NCBI RefSeq assembly: GCF_005116445.1 | Contig: NZ_SWBQ01000002.1 | Location: 434,001 to 498,000, forward strand | Origin: Pedobacter frigoris | GTDB taxonomy: Bacteria > Bacteroidota > Bacteroidia > Sphingobacteriales > Sphingobacteriaceae | Reading direction: 5' to 3' | DNA length: 64,000 bases | Shown here: positions 1-9,238 of the stretch, piece after piece | How the letters are laid out: each line of letters begins with the position of its first letter | Numbering within the stretch: the stretch's first letter is position 1 | Notes under the pieces: generated by a model | Databases searched by the model: none | The model's input: the letters and a program-made list of their open reading frames with translations, nothing else | Told to the model about the DNA's origin: nothing | Translations under genes and position numbers: made by a program

Positions 1-115
<115 letters not shown>

Positions 116-150
116 TTATGTTATGAAATCTTATTATTTTACAACTGTTT

Positions 151-166
151 AACAAGCAATGTGCCA
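151..166 (-). promoter_or_regulatory. Candidate sigma-54-like promoter of dnaK
   Basis: On the minus strand the sequence reads TGGCAC-ATTGC-TTGT, close to the sigma-54 pattern TGGCAC-N5-TTGC but with T in place of the last C of the -12 GC. It lies 51-66 nt upstream of the dnaK ATG. About 85-90 nt further upstream is the tandem pair CTGTCA-TA-CTGTCA (plus strand 242-255), at a distance usual for an enhancer site. No good TAnnTTTG box was seen here. This is inference from pattern only. Confidence 0.3.
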
Positions 167-266
167 ATTGGTTTTTGGCAGATAATCCTTCTGATATAGA
201 ATAATTAAAGAATTTTATGTCCGAAAGCTGTTACAAAAATGTGACAGTATGACAGAAGCGATGTTT

Positions 267-1478
267 TTAAACGAGCTGATCTAGTCCAAGAAGCCTTTCC
301 AAATGATGATAGCTAATTCCAAAATAAGCCTTTGTTTCTGAAATTTTCTGTAGTATTTCTAACTTCTTGGTTTCTATATTGTAAGATTCCGATTTGGCCG
401 ATTTCACACCAACAACCAATACATTCTTTGGAGTATGCGCATCAGAAATGAATTCAAAAACCTTGGTTTTATAACCAAAATATTCTAAGATTAGTGCTCT
501 GATCGCATCTGTGACCATCTCAGCTTGTCTTTCCAAAAATATTCCATACTTCGTCAATACAGAAATTTCATTCTTCACCTTACTCTTTTCCATTTCCCTT
601 CTTATTTGTTTATGGCAGCAGGGGGCAACTACAATAAGTTTGGCATTTGCCTTAATCCCTTTGAATATAGCGTCGTCTGTCGCAGTATCACAAGCGTGCA
701 AGGCAATCAATAAGTCAATACCTGCCACATCATAGTCTTCAATAGTTCCCTGAACAAAGTCCAGCTGTTCAAATCCGGACTGTTTAGCAATCGTATTACA
801 CAACTGAACCATATCTTCACGATATTCAACTCCAGTAACTTTAACCTTTTCATTCAATACCTGCTGGAAATAATCATAAAGCAAAAAAGTAAGATAGCCT
901 TTGCCAGACCCCATATCTACTACCTGTTTAACGGAACCTGCAGGTAATTCTTTGACCAGGCTATTTAAAATTTCAATGTATTGATTGATCTGTTTGTATT
1001 TGTCCTGAGCATTTTTAAAAACGTTCCCTTCACTATCTGTTAGTTTCAGCTGAACTAGGTAAGGCTTGCCAATCGGCTGAATCAATCTTTTCTTCTCCTT
1101 ATTATGAGTTAAATCTGGCTTTACAGCTTTGCCAGACGTTTGTTCTCTAATAGAAATCTGCTGCTTATTTCCATGCTCCAGAATAACCTCTTTTTCTGCA
1201 GTAAACAGCGTGGCTATTTTAAAATCATTACTGATAAAATGGCTAATTAAAGTAATCCCTTCTGATACCGGAAAGTTCTTTATAATATCCCGCGTCTTAT
1301 AACGGTAAGTAAACGACAGCATGTCCGTCCTTTTTATCTTTACTCTTCTGATATGAATTTGCTTTAATTCCTTTTCATTTCCCTGGTAATTACCCAATGA
1401 AATTTTAACAAAAACATTAGACGAGATACTAGCTGTCAGCTGATCTTTAAATTGTTGTAAATGGTGTTGATTAGACAT
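267..1478 (-). CDS. SAM-dependent methyltransferase (Methyltransf_32-like)
   Basis: A 403-residue protein. The C-terminal half holds a Rossmann methyltransferase: motif I is VDMGSGKGYLTF (about residues 187-198), followed by an acidic loop (GVEYRED) and ALHACDTATDDA, then APCCHKQIRREM, the cysteine/histidine-bearing motif typical of the Methyltransf_32 group. The N-terminal 150 residues are basic and resemble a substrate-recognition region. Relatives are usually assumed to act on RNA or translation components, but the substrate cannot be read from the sequence. A TATCTTTG box (minus strand, 1496-1503) sits 18 nt before the ATG. It stands alone between dnaK and a divergent 2H phosphoesterase gene. 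Confidence 0.8.
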   Translation of the reverse strand: MSNQHHLQQFKDQLTASISSNVFVKISLGNYQGNEKELKQIHIRRVKIKRTDMLSFTYRYKTRDIIKNFPVSEGITLISHFISNDFKIATLFTAEKEVILEHGNKQQISIREQTSGKAVKPDLTHNKEKKRLIQPIGKPYLVQLKLTDSEGNVFKNAQDKYKQINQYIEILNSLVKELPAGSVKQVVDMGSGKGYLTFLLYDYFQQVLNEKVKVTGVEYREDMVQLCNTIAKQSGFEQLDFVQGTIEDYDVAGIDLLIALHACDTATDDAIFKGIKANAKLIVVAPCCHKQIRREMEKSKVKNEISVLTKYGIFLERQAEMVTDAIRALILEYFGYKTKVFEFISDAHTPKNVLVVGVKSAKSESYNIETKKLEILQKISETKAYFGISYHHLERLLGLDQLV

Positions 1479-1535
1479 GAAATTTGATTACAAAACAAAG
1501 ATACCCATTTAGAAAAGGAATAGTAAATTAGGTTT

Positions 1536-2090
1536 ATGGAATCACTATTTTTTGTCGCTATACTGCCGCCAGTAGCGCTAAGCTCAGAAATCGATGAAAT
1601 AAGAAAACAATGCTCAATCGAATATCAGGTATACAGCGCGCTTAAACCTCCGGTTCACATTACACTTATCCCACCGTTCAAACTAGATTCAGTATTTGAA
1701 GCTAGATTAATCACAGATCTTGAACATTGTAGAAATTTTCAATCATTTGAACAGGAACTTAATGATTTTGATGGCTTTCCTCCAGGAGTAGTATTTATTG
1801 TTGCAGATAAGAATCCAGGAATTACGTATCTACATAAAATACTTAGAGTAAAACTGAAAAAATACCTAAAAACAAGCTCAGGATCAATCACCCCGCACAT
1901 CACGATTGCTTATAGAGATGTCCTGCAGGATGTATATGAAAGAATTATAGAAGTTTATAGTAGAAGATCTTTCCGGGCAAGCTTTAATGTCGATAAATTC
2001 GTACTCCTAAAACATAATGGAAAGAAATGGAATTTAGTTAAAGAATTTGAATCCAGACCACAGGAACAGCAATATACAATGAACTTCTAA
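1536..2090 (+). CDS. 2H phosphoesterase, 2'-5' RNA ligase (ThpR/LigT) superfamily
   Basis: A 184-residue protein with the two H-x-T/S-x tetrapeptides that define the 2H superfamily: HITL within PPVHITLIPPF near residue 43 and HITI within TPHITIAY near residue 127. These histidines form the active site that opens or closes 2',3'-cyclic or 2'-5' phosphodiesters in RNA ends or nucleotides. The length matches bacterial ThpR-like proteins. The gene is monocistronic, starts with ATG about 57 bp from the divergent methyltransferase gene, and ends in a bidirectional terminator shared with rplQ. The true substrate is unknown. Confidence 0.82.
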   Translation: MESLFFVAILPPVALSSEIDEIRKQCSIEYQVYSALKPPVHITLIPPFKLDSVFEARLITDLEHCRNFQSFEQELNDFDGFPPGVVFIVADKNPGITYLHKILRVKLKKYLKTSSGSITPHITIAYRDVLQDVYERIIEVYSRRSFRASFNVDKFVLLKHNGKKWNLVKEFESRPQEQQYTMNF

Positions 2091-2094
2091 AACA

Positions 2095-2126
2095 AAAAAC
2101 CCAAACCGAAATCGATCTGGGTTTTT
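2095..2126. terminator. Bidirectional terminator between the 2H gene and rplQ
   Basis: AAAAACCCA (2095-2103) pairs with TGGGTTTTT (2118-2126) around a 14-nt loop. An A-run on one side and a T-run on the other make it usable from both strands. It separates two convergent genes and closes the long ribosomal operon after rplQ. Confidence 0.8.
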
Positions 2127-2148
2127 ATTATGATAATCAGGGAATGAA

Positions 2149-2682
2149 TTATTCGCCTTTATCTTCTTTAGTTTCTTCAGTAACAGGTGCCTCAGGCGCA
2201 GTCTCTTCAGTAACTTCTTCTGCTTTCTCAGCCTTAGCAGCTGGAGCGTCAGATTTCTTAACTTTGCTTCTACCACGACGAGTAGTTTTCTTTTCAGCTG
2301 TATCTGCTTCTTTTCCGTAAACTTCGTTATAGTCAACCAGTTCGATCAATGCCATCTCAGCATTATCACCCAAACGATTGTTTAACTTAATGATCCTTGT
2401 GTAACCCCCTGGACGGTTTGCAACCTTTGCTGCAATATCACGGAACAACTCAGTAACAGTTTCTTTATCTTGTAAATAGCTAAATACAATACGACGAGAG
2501 TGAGTAGTATCATTTTTAGATTTAGTGATAATAGGCTCTACATACATACGCAAAGCTTTTGCTTTAGCCAAGGTCGTAGAGATTCTTTTGTGCTTAATCA
2601 ACGATGAAGCCATGTTAGCTAACATCGCTTTACGATGTGAATCTGTTCTTCCTAAGTGGTTTACTTTTTTACCGTGTCTCAT
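2149..2682 (-). CDS. rplQ: 50S ribosomal protein L17 with long charged tail
   Basis: The first ~115 residues are canonical L17 ([31 protein letters not shown]). The protein is 177 residues against about 120-130 for typical L17. The extra ~55 residues are a Lys/Ala/Glu/Thr-rich tail ([16 protein letters not shown]...) likely to be disordered. It is the last gene of the superoperon, after rpoA, with a 90-bp gap and a terminator following. Confidence 0.97.
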   Translation of the reverse strand: MRHGKKVNHLGRTDSHRKAMLANMASSLIKHKRISTTLAKAKALRMYVEPIITKSKNDTTHSRRIVFSYLQDKETVTELFRDIAAKVANRPGGYTRIIKLNNRLGDNAEMALIELVDYNEVYGKEADTAEKKTTRRGRSKVKKSDAPAAKAEKAEEVTEETAPEAPVTEETKEDKGE

Positions 2683-2772
2683 TTTTAAATTTATTCAGTG
2701 TATACCGTCTCTATGAACTTAATCCGAGGGAATTACACACTATTAACAATATGTTATTTATTTATTGACTAA

Positions 2773-3765
2773 TTATTCTTCATCAAGTTTGAACTTAGAT
2801 AAGTTCATTCCGAATGATAAACTTTTAGATTTAACAAGCTCCTGAATTTCAGTCAATGACTTTTTACCAAAGTTTCTGAACTTTAACATGTCAGCAACGT
2901 CGTAAGAAACCAGGTCAGCTAACGTACGAATATCTGCTGCTTTTAGACAGTTCAATGCACGTACTGAAAGATCAAGGTCAACTAGTTCAGTTTTAAGTAT
3001 CTTACGCATATGCAAGATTTCCTCATCAACTTCTTTAGTTTCTTCTTTAGCTTGAGATTCTAGCACCAAATTCTCATCAGAGAATAACATGAAATGCTGA
3101 ATTAAAATCTTCGCAGCCTCTTTCAATGCCTCTTCAGGATGAATAGATCCATCTGTAGAGATATCTAGTATTAATTTCTCGTAATCCGTTTTTTGCTCAA
3201 CACGATAGTTTTCAATCGTGTATTTTACGTTTTTCATCGGAGTAAAGATCGAATCAATAGCTATAACACCTACAACCGCATCATTTACTTTATTCTCCTC
3301 TGCAGGCACATAACCACGTCCTTTATTGATAGATAATTCCACCTCTAAAGTAACAGACTTCTCCATATTACATATAACGAAATCCGGATTAAGCACCTCA
3401 AAGTTATTAGAGAACTTAGTGATGTCACCAGCAACAAATTGCTCTTGTCCATTCACTACGATAAAAACTTTCTCAGAATCACCTGAATCACCAACTTTTT
3501 TAAAGCGAACCTGCTTCAAATTAAGTATGATTTCAGTTAGATCTTCTACAACACCTTTCATCGTAGAAAACTCATGCGATACACCAGAAAAACGAATACT
3601 TGTAATGGCATAACCTTCTAATGAAGAAAGCAATATTCTTCTTAAGGCATTACCAATTGTTACACCGAAGCCGGGCTCTAAAGGACGAAATTCAAATATA
3701 CCATCGAAATCAGTCGACTTCTGCATGATTACCTTATCGGGTTTCTGAAATGCTAAAATTGCCAT
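2773..3765 (-). CDS. rpoA: RNA polymerase alpha subunit
   Basis: A 330-residue protein. The N-terminal dimerisation domain is visible as [25 protein letters not shown]. An acidic linker ([11 protein letters not shown], about residue 240) leads to the C-terminal helix-hairpin-helix domain ([22 protein letters not shown]), which contacts UP elements and activators. It lies downstream of rpsD with a 78-bp gap, the usual bacterial order rpsD-rpoA-rplQ. Confidence 0.98.
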   Translation of the reverse strand: MAILAFQKPDKVIMQKSTDFDGIFEFRPLEPGFGVTIGNALRRILLSSLEGYAITSIRFSGVSHEFSTMKGVVEDLTEIILNLKQVRFKKVGDSGDSEKVFIVVNGQEQFVAGDITKFSNNFEVLNPDFVICNMEKSVTLEVELSINKGRGYVPAEENKVNDAVVGVIAIDSIFTPMKNVKYTIENYRVEQKTDYEKLILDISTDGSIHPEEALKEAAKILIQHFMLFSDENLVLESQAKEETKEVDEEILHMRKILKTELVDLDLSVRALNCLKAADIRTLADLVSYDVADMLKFRNFGKKSLTEIQELVKSKSLSFGMNLSKFKLDEE

Positions 3766-3843
3766 TTATAATGTTTTTAGATCGTTATTAAAATTATGTA
3801 ACGTAAAAAAATTAGTTGCCAATAAGGCAACTAATTAAATATA

Positions 3844-4452
3844 TTACTTAGAGTATAACTCTACTATAAGGTTTTCTTTGATATTCTCAGGAATCTCATC
3901 ACGATTAGGGTAAGCCAAGAACTTACCTGTTAATTCACGTGCATCCCAGTCTAACCAATTAAATTTATTGATTACTCTTCCTGCTACTGAATTTGTGATG
4001 GCTTCTAATGTTTTAGATTTCTCGCGAACAGCTACAACATCACCAGCTTTCAACTGATAAGAAGGAATATTTACTACTTCACCGTTAACTGTTACGTGTT
4101 TATGGCTAACTAACTGACGAGCAGCTGAACGTGTAGTTGCAATACCCAATCTGTAAACTGTGTTATCTAAACGAGCTTCCAATAATTGCAATAAGTTATC
4201 TCCAGTAATACCTTCTCTCGAAGATGCTTTGGTAAACAAGTTACGGAACTGACGCTCCAATACTCCGTAAGTATATTTAACTTTTTGTTTTTCCATTAAC
4301 TGTACTGCGTACTCAGATTGTTTTCCTCTTCTTTTAGACGCACCGTGCTGTCCAGGAGGATAATTTTTTCTGTCTAATACTTTGTCAGGGCCGAAAATTG
4401 GCTCTCTGAATTTACGCGCGATTTTGGACTTTGGTCCTGTATATCTTGCCAT
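3844..4452 (-). CDS. rpsD: 30S ribosomal protein S4
   Basis: A 202-residue protein starting [20 protein letters not shown]. An in-frame upstream start would add nine residues that are not part of S4, so the ATG at 4450-4452 is preferred. The S4 RNA-binding domain spans about residues 93-155 ([25 protein letters not shown]). No zinc-binding cysteines are seen at the N terminus. S4 nucleates 30S assembly on 16S rRNA. Confidence 0.98.
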   Translation of the reverse strand: MARYTGPKSKIARKFREPIFGPDKVLDRKNYPPGQHGASKRRGKQSEYAVQLMEKQKVKYTYGVLERQFRNLFTKASSREGITGDNLLQLLEARLDNTVYRLGIATTRSAARQLVSHKHVTVNGEVVNIPSYQLKAGDVVAVREKSKTLEAITNSVAGRVINKFNWLDWDARELTGKFLAYPNRDEIPENIKENLIVELYSK

Positions 4453-4517
4453 TGCTTTTTGTTTTAAAGTATCATGCAACCTATAATTGCAGACTCTTAG
4501 CTTTAAAAATTAATAAA

Positions 4518-4907
4518 TTAAACTCTTCTCTTCTTAGGAGGACGACATCCATTGTGTGGAAGCGGTGTAATATCTTTGATTGAGGTAACTTCCAAACCTG
4601 AAACCTGCAATGTTCTAATTGCTGACTCACGACCTGAACCCGGACCTTTAACAAAAACTTCTACTTTACGCAGACCTAAGTCAAATGCTACTTTACCGCA
4701 ATCAGATGCGGCTTGTCCTGCAGCGTATGGAGTGTTCTTTTTAGAACCTTTGAATCCCATTTTACCTGCTGAAGACCATGAAATAGTTTGACCGTTGTTA
4801 TTTGTTAGGGTAACAATGATATTATTAAAAGTAGCATTGATGTGCGCCTGACCAACAGGCTCGATAACAACAATACGCTTTTTGGTAACTTTTTTACTCT
4901 TAGCCAT
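4518..4907 (-). CDS. rpsK: 30S ribosomal protein S11
   Basis: A 129-residue protein with the S11 signatures [18 protein letters not shown] and the basic C terminus [15 protein letters not shown]. It forms part of the 30S platform near the E-site. It is 21 bp downstream of rpsM and 65 bp upstream of rpsD. Confidence 0.98.
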   Translation of the reverse strand: MAKSKKVTKKRIVVIEPVGQAHINATFNNIIVTLTNNNGQTISWSSAGKMGFKGSKKNTPYAAGQAASDCGKVAFDLGLRKVEVFVKGPGSGRESAIRTLQVSGLEVTSIKDITPLPHNGCRPPKKRRV

Positions 4908-4928
4908 AATTATTATTCAGTACTAATT

Positions 4929-5306
4929 TTATTTAGTAGCTTTTTTCTTGTTCGCAACTGTTTTTCTCTTGCCTTTACGTGTACGAGAATTGTTTTTGGT
5001 ACGTTGACCACGTACTGGCAAACCTTTTCTGTGACGTAAACCACGGTAACAACCTATGTCCATCAAACGTTTAATGTTCAATTGAACCTCTGAACGTAAA
5101 GCACCTTCTACTTTAACGCCGTCATTGATAATTGTACGGATTGCCGATAACTCATCATCAGACCAGTCCTGTACTTTTTTGCTCAAATCGATACCTGCCT
5201 CAGTCAATATACGTTGTGCAGTTGATCTACCTATTCCGAAGATATAAGTTAATCCGATTTCGCCTCTTTTGTTTCTTGGTAAATCTATACCTGATATCCT
5301 TGCCAT
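4929..5306 (-). CDS. rpsM: 30S ribosomal protein S13
   Basis: A 125-residue protein beginning [19 protein letters not shown], with the conserved [20 protein letters not shown] and a lysine-rich tail. S13 sits in the 30S head and contacts P-site tRNA and L5. The 112-bp gap before it holds a repeat-rich hairpin (entry 5314-5412), unusual inside a ribosomal operon. Confidence 0.98.
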   Translation of the reverse strand: MARISGIDLPRNKRGEIGLTYIFGIGRSTAQRILTEAGIDLSKKVQDWSDDELSAIRTIINDGVKVEGALRSEVQLNIKRLMDIGCYRGLRHRKGLPVRGQRTKNNSRTRKGKRKTVANKKKATK

Positions 5307-5313
5307 ATTTGTA

Positions 5314-5412
5314 TTTAGCGATTTTTGATTTACGATCTTGGATTTACGATTTACGACTAAAGAAGCAATGTTCTTAATAATCCAATCTACATTCGTAAAT
5401 CTAAAATCTAAA
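5314..5412. repeat. GATTTACGA repeat cluster and long hairpin between rpmJ and rpsM
   Basis: The words GATTTACGA/TCGTAAATC recur several times. The left arm 5314-5335 (TTTAGCGATTTTTGATTTACGA) is nearly complementary to the right arm 5393-5412, with one 2-nt gap and a single mismatch. Two more GATTTACGA copies lie in the loop. The transcript could fold into a long AT-rich stem just before the rpsM start. Its origin is unclear; it looks like a short dispersed intergenic repeat rather than a conserved leader. Confidence 0.6.
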
Positions 5413-5418
5413 TTTTAA

Positions 5419-5535
5419 TTAACCTTGACGTTGCTTAAATTTAGGGTTCTTCTTGTTTATAACGTAAAGTTTACCTTTACGACGAATAACCTTACAATCA
5501 GCGCTACGTTTTTTAATTGATGACCTAACTTTCAT
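5419..5535 (-). CDS. rpmJ: 50S ribosomal protein L36, zinc-free type
   Basis: A 38-residue protein found by direct translation of the gap between infA and rps[21 protein letters not shown], then [19 protein letters not shown]. Length and the [13 protein letters not shown] core identify L36. Of the usual C-x2-C...C-x4-H zinc ligands only one Cys remains (ADCK, and NKKNPKFK in place of CxNPxHK), so this is the C-minus form that cannot hold zinc. It starts 1 bp after the infA stop. Confidence 0.95.
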   Translation of the reverse strand: MKVRSSIKKRSADCKVIRRKGKLYVINKKNPKFKQRQG

Positions 5536-5536
5536 T

Positions 5537-5755
5537 TTATTTATATCTATAAGTAATCCTGCCCTTTGATAAATCGTAAGGCGACATCTCTAATTTTACT
5601 TTATCTCCCGGTAAAATTTTGATGTAATGCATCCTCATTTTTCCCGAAATATGAGCGATTATTTCATGACCATTCTCTAGTTCCACTCGGAACATGGCAT
5701 TTGATAACGCTTCCTTTATTACACCGTCTTGTTCAATTGAGGCTTGTTTAGCCAT
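5537..5755 (-). CDS. infA: Translation initiation factor IF-1
   Basis: A 72-residue single S1/OB-fold protein ([39 protein letters not shown]). IF-1 occupies the 30S A site during initiation. A TAATTTTG box at 5800-5807 on the minus strand could give infA and the genes after it an extra promoter, though no TTG is seen at the right distance upstream. Confidence 0.98.
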   Translation of the reverse strand: MAKQASIEQDGVIKEALSNAMFRVELENGHEIIAHISGKMRMHYIKILPGDKVKLEMSPYDLSKGRITYRYK

Positions 5756-5799
5756 ATAATATTGATTTTTACTTAATTAGCTGCTATTAAACAGGGTTG

Positions 5800-5807
5800 C
5801 AAAATTA
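5800..5807 (-). promoter_or_regulatory. Possible -7 box upstream of infA
   Basis: The minus strand reads TAATTTTG, a full match to the Bacteroidota TAnnTTTG box, 45 nt upstream of the infA ATG in the 71-bp map-infA gap. The region 19-21 nt further upstream is A/T-only without TTG, so the promoter call is weak. Confidence 0.35.
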
Positions 5808-5826
5808 AATAAAAAATTTTAATTAT

Positions 5827-6612
5827 TTACTTTTTTTCTATTAAAACTTCTTCAATTAATGAAAAGGTCGATAAAACATCTGCCTTCCCCTTTTTTACAG
5901 CCACTGTATGTTCAAAATGTGCAGAAGGTCTGTTGTCTTTGCTTGTAACTGTCCAGCCGTCTGACCAAAATTTTACAGCTGCAATACCGGCATTAATCAT
6001 AGGCTCAATAGCAATCACCATACCTTCCTCTAACTTTATCCCGCTACCACGCTTACCATAATTAGGTACTTCAGGTTTCTCATGAAGTTTAACCCCTACG
6101 CCATGTCCAACTAACTCCTTAACTACACCAAACCCGTTACGCTCTGCCAAGTCCTGAACAGCAAAACCTATATCACCTATTCTGGATCCAACTACTGCCT
6201 TCTCAACTGCCAACCTCAAACATTCTTTGGTTACTTCAACCAATTTCTTCTTCTCTTCATTTACTTCACCTATAGAGAAAGTATAAGCAGAATCTCCAAA
6301 ATAACTATTCTTAATGACACCACAGTCTACAGAAATTAAATCTCCTTCCTGGATTACATAATCGCTTGGAAAACCATGAACCACCTGTTCATTTGGTGAT
6401 ATACACAAGGAATAAGGAAATCCATTGTAATTTAAAAAGGCCGGGATTGCTCCATGATCTTTGATAAAGGTCTCGGCCAATTCATTCAACTTCTTTGTGG
6501 TAACGCCTGGTCCTATAACTTTAGCTACTTCAGCCAAAGTCTTTGAAACCAATAGAGAACTTTCTCTTATTAATTCTATCTCCTCAAGAGACTTGTAATA
6601 GATCTTAGACAT
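5827..6612 (-). CDS. map: Methionine aminopeptidase, type I
   Basis: A 261-residue cytosolic metalloprotease that removes the initiator Met from nascent proteins. All five metal ligands of the pita-bread fold are visible: D96 and D107 (SVDCGV; FGDSAY), H170 (GHGVGV), E203 (IEPMI) and E234 (FEHTVAV). The substrate histidine H79 (VVHGFP) is also present. There is no N-terminal zinc-finger extension, as usual for bacteria. It is 9 bp downstream of secY; adk, often found between these genes elsewhere, is absent. Confidence 0.97.
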   Translation of the reverse strand: MSKIYYKSLEEIELIRESSLLVSKTLAEVAKVIGPGVTTKKLNELAETFIKDHGAIPAFLNYNGFPYSLCISPNEQVVHGFPSDYVIQEGDLISVDCGVIKNSYFGDSAYTFSIGEVNEEKKKLVEVTKECLRLAVEKAVVGSRIGDIGFAVQDLAERNGFGVVKELVGHGVGVKLHEKPEVPNYGKRGSGIKLEEGMVIAIEPMINAGIAAVKFWSDGWTVTSKDNRPSAHFEHTVAVKKGKADVLSTFSLIEEVLIEKK

Positions 6613-6621
6613 TAATGCTTA

Positions 6622-7956
6622 TTAAATCACAGCATTACTACCACTGGCAGCTGGAATTCCTGTTCTACCAGTAACCCTTCCAGTTTTCATCAATCCATCA
6701 TAGTGACGCATCAATAAATAACTTTCAATTTGCTGGAGTGTATCTAAAACCACACCCACCAAAATCAACAATGAAGTTCCACCATAAAAATGGGCAAACT
6801 CAGATTTGATTCCGAATTTAACTGCGATTGAGGGAAGTATAGCAATAATAGCTAAAAAGATTGCTCCTGGAAACGTGATCTTAGAAATGACATCATCAAT
6901 AAAAGAAGAGGTCGACAATCCTGGTTTAATTCCAGGAATAAATCCGCCATTCTTCTTCATATCGTCCGACATCTGAGTTGGATTTACTGTTATTGCAGTA
7001 TAGAAAAATGTAAATGCAATAATTAAAAATGCAAATGTCAAACTATAAGCCAGGGAAGTGTAATCGCTAAATTGAACCAACCAGGTATTCTGCAATGAAG
7101 GGAAAAATTGAGTTAAAGTTGCAGGAATAAACATTAATGCCTGAGCAAAAATGATAGGCATTACACCGGCAGCATTAACTTTCAATGGAATATATTGCCT
7201 AACTCCACCAAACTGTCTGTTCCCAACAATTCTTTTTGCATATTGAACCGGAACTTTTCTAACACCTTGAACAATCATTATTGTGAACATAACAACTGCA
7301 AATAAAGCTACTATCTCGATTACAAGGGAAATCATTCCACCCTCACCAACAAATCTCGAAGTTACTTCCTGATAAAGTGCCATAGGTAATCTTGCGATGA
7401 TACCTACCATAATGATCAGGGAAATACCATTACCAATACCTTTATCAGTAATTTTCTCTCCCAACCACATTACAAATAATGTTCCTGCAGCTAATACAAA
7501 CGTTGCTAAAACGAAAAACAGTGTATGATCAATTACAATTGCCTGCTGCGGTACTTGTGTTTTAACATAACCAACAGCTTGTACTGCAGTAATGGCCACA
7601 GTCAGATAACGTGTAATTTGATTCAGCTTCTTTCTACCACTTTCACCCTCCTTTTGCATCTTCTGAAATGAAGGTACTGCAATTCCCAATAGCTGAACTA
7701 CGATTGATGCAGAAATATAAGGCATAACACCCAATGCCAAAATTGACACTCGGGAAAATGATCCTCCGGCAAACATATCCAACAGACCTAAAAGGCCAGA
7801 TTTTTCATTATCGCCTAAAAGAGTTGCATCCACACCCGGCAAAACCACATGCGATACAAATCTATATATCAAAAGAATCATGAGCGTAAATACAATACGC
7901 TCTCTTAATTCTTGAATTTTCCAAATATTACTTAAAGTAGTAAACAGCTTCTTCAT
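6622..7956 (-). CDS. secY: Protein translocase channel subunit SecY
   Basis: A 444-residue inner-membrane protein with about ten transmembrane helices. Conserved pieces include MLDMFAGGSFSRVSILALGVMP split around the plug, PYISASIVVQLL in TM2, and the C-terminal cytosolic loops VQYAKRIVGNRQFGG and PGIKPG that contact SecA and the ribosome. It starts 3 bp after the rplO stop and is presumably translationally coupled to it. Confidence 0.98.
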   Translation of the reverse strand: MKKLFTTLSNIWKIQELRERIVFTLMILLIYRFVSHVVLPGVDATLLGDNEKSGLLGLLDMFAGGSFSRVSILALGVMPYISASIVVQLLGIAVPSFQKMQKEGESGRKKLNQITRYLTVAITAVQAVGYVKTQVPQQAIVIDHTLFFVLATFVLAAGTLFVMWLGEKITDKGIGNGISLIIMVGIIARLPMALYQEVTSRFVGEGGMISLVIEIVALFAVVMFTIMIVQGVRKVPVQYAKRIVGNRQFGGVRQYIPLKVNAAGVMPIIFAQALMFIPATLTQFFPSLQNTWLVQFSDYTSLAYSLTFAFLIIAFTFFYTAITVNPTQMSDDMKKNGGFIPGIKPGLSTSSFIDDVISKITFPGAIFLAIIAILPSIAVKFGIKSEFAHFYGGTSLLILVGVVLDTLQQIESYLLMRHYDGLMKTGRVTGRTGIPAASGSNAVI

Positions 7957-7959
7957 TAA

Positions 7960-8406
7960 TTACAATTTTTCGATTGAGCCTCCAACAGCCTCAATAGCTT
8001 TTTGTGCAGTTGCAGAAAAAGCATGTGCTTTAACTTCCAATTTAGATTTAACTTCACCACGACCTAAAACTTTAACAAGATCGTTTTTAGATGCCAAACC
8101 ATGTTCTTGCAAGGTAGCAAAATCTATACTTGTTAAATTAAATTTTTCAGCCAAACCTTGCAAAACATCAAGGTTTACACCAACATATTCAACGCGGTTA
8201 ATAGGTTTAAACCCTACTTTAGGTACACGACGTTGTAATGGCATCTGACCACCTTCGAATCCAATTTTAGTTGAATGTCCCGAACGAGATCCAGCACCTT
8301 TATGACCACGGGTAGAAGTACCACCACGACCAGAACCGGTACCACGACCAATTCTCTTACTATTTTTAGTAGAACCTGCTGCAGGTTTTAAATTACTTAA
8401 GTTCAT
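7960..8406 (-). CDS. rplO: 50S ribosomal protein L15
   Basis: A 148-residue protein starting [20 protein letters not shown], with the Gly/Arg-rich [21 protein letters not shown] longer in-frame start would add 16 non-L15 residues, so ATG 8404-8406 is chosen. Unlike most genes in this operon it is preceded by a 111-bp gap containing a well-formed promoter. Confidence 0.97.
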   Translation of the reverse strand: MNLSNLKPAAGSTKNSKRIGRGTGSGRGGTSTRGHKGAGSRSGHSTKIGFEGGQMPLQRRVPKVGFKPINRVEYVGVNLDVLQGLAEKFNLTSIDFATLQEHGLASKNDLVKVLGRGEVKSKLEVKAHAFSATAQKAIEAVGGSIEKL

Positions 8407-8471
8407 TTTTTGAAACTTATTGTGTTGCCCTTCGCTTTCACTAATCAGGGTCAACGGTTAAACATATACAA

Positions 8472-8510
8472 AGGTTGCAAATGTAATTATATAAACTACA
8501 TTTACAACCT
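8472..8510 (-). promoter_or_regulatory. Internal promoter and hairpin upstream of rplO
   Basis: The minus strand reads TTG (8505-8507), a 19-bp spacer, then TACATTTG (8478-8485), an exact Bacteroidota consensus. The same bases form an inverted repeat, AGGTTGCAAATGTA (8472-8485) against TACATTTACAACCT (8497-8510), with one mismatch and an 11-nt loop. This should start a transcript covering rplO, secY, map, infA, the alpha operon genes and rplQ. The coincidence of palindrome and promoter could be an operator. Confidence 0.65.
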
Positions 8511-8517
8511 CCAATAA

Positions 8518-8697
8518 TTATAAATTCTCGATAGCAACTAAGTGATTAACTTTTCTTACCATACCTATGATGGCAGCAGTTGCTTCAACCTCTACGCTTT
8601 GGTTCATTTTAGTTAAACCTAAAGCTTGCATCGTTCTTTTTTGGCGTTCGCTTCTATCGATAATGCTTTTTACCTGGGTTATTTTGATCTTCGCCAT
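8518..8697 (-). CDS. rpmD: 50S ribosomal protein L30
   Basis: A 59-residue protein translated directly from the gap between rpsE and rplO: MAKIKITQVKSIIDRSERQK, then RTMQALGLTKMNQSVEVEAT and IIGMVRKVNHLVAIENL. The length and the QxxTMxALGLxKxN core identify L30. It starts 4 bp after the rpsE stop. Confidence 0.95.
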   Translation of the reverse strand: MAKIKITQVKSIIDRSERQKRTMQALGLTKMNQSVEVEATAAIIGMVRKVNHLVAIENL

Positions 8698-8701
8698 AAT
8701 A

Positions 8702-9220
8702 TTATCCGTTAAAAACTTTATTTAAATCTACACCACGTTGTTGAGCTACAGTATACGCATCACGCATTTTTGTTAACGCATCAACAGTTGCTTTTACCAC
8801 GTTGTGAGGATTTGATGAACCTTTAGATTTTGCCAATACATTATGTACACCAGCACTCTCTAATACTGCACGCATCGCACCACCCGCAATAACACCGGTA
8901 CCTACTGCTGCTGGTTTGATTAATACAAAACCTCCAGAGAATTTACCTATTTGTTCGTGAGGGACAGTACCATTCAACAAAGGAACTTTTACCAAGTTCT
9001 TTTTAGCATCATCGATGCCTTTTGCAATGGCTTCTGTAACCTCTTTCGCTTTACCTAATCCGTAACCTACGATCCCGTTCTCATCACCCACAACCACAAT
9101 GGCTGAAAAGCTGAAAGTACGTCCACCTTTAGTTACTTTGGCTACACGTTGTATGCTAACTAAACGATCTTTCAATTCGATCTCGCTAGTCTTAACTCTT
9201 TTTATATTGATAGTTGACAT
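8702..9220 (-). CDS. rpsE: 30S ribosomal protein S5
   Basis: A 172-residue protein with the double-stranded RNA-binding-like N-terminal domain ([20 protein letters not shown]) and the [10 protein letters not shown] and [12 protein letters not shown] segments. It is a 30S body protein involved in decoding fidelity. It lies between rplR and rpmD with short gaps. Confidence 0.98.
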   Translation of the reverse strand: MSTINIKRVKTSEIELKDRLVSIQRVAKVTKGGRTFSFSAIVVVGDENGIVGYGLGKAKEVTEAIAKGIDDAKKNLVKVPLLNGTVPHEQIGKFSGGFVLIKPAAVGTGVIAGGAMRAVLESAGVHNVLAKSKGSSNPHNVVKATVDALTKMRDAYTVAQQRGVDLNKVFNG

Positions 9221-9238
9221 TCTTATCCTATTTTCAGA

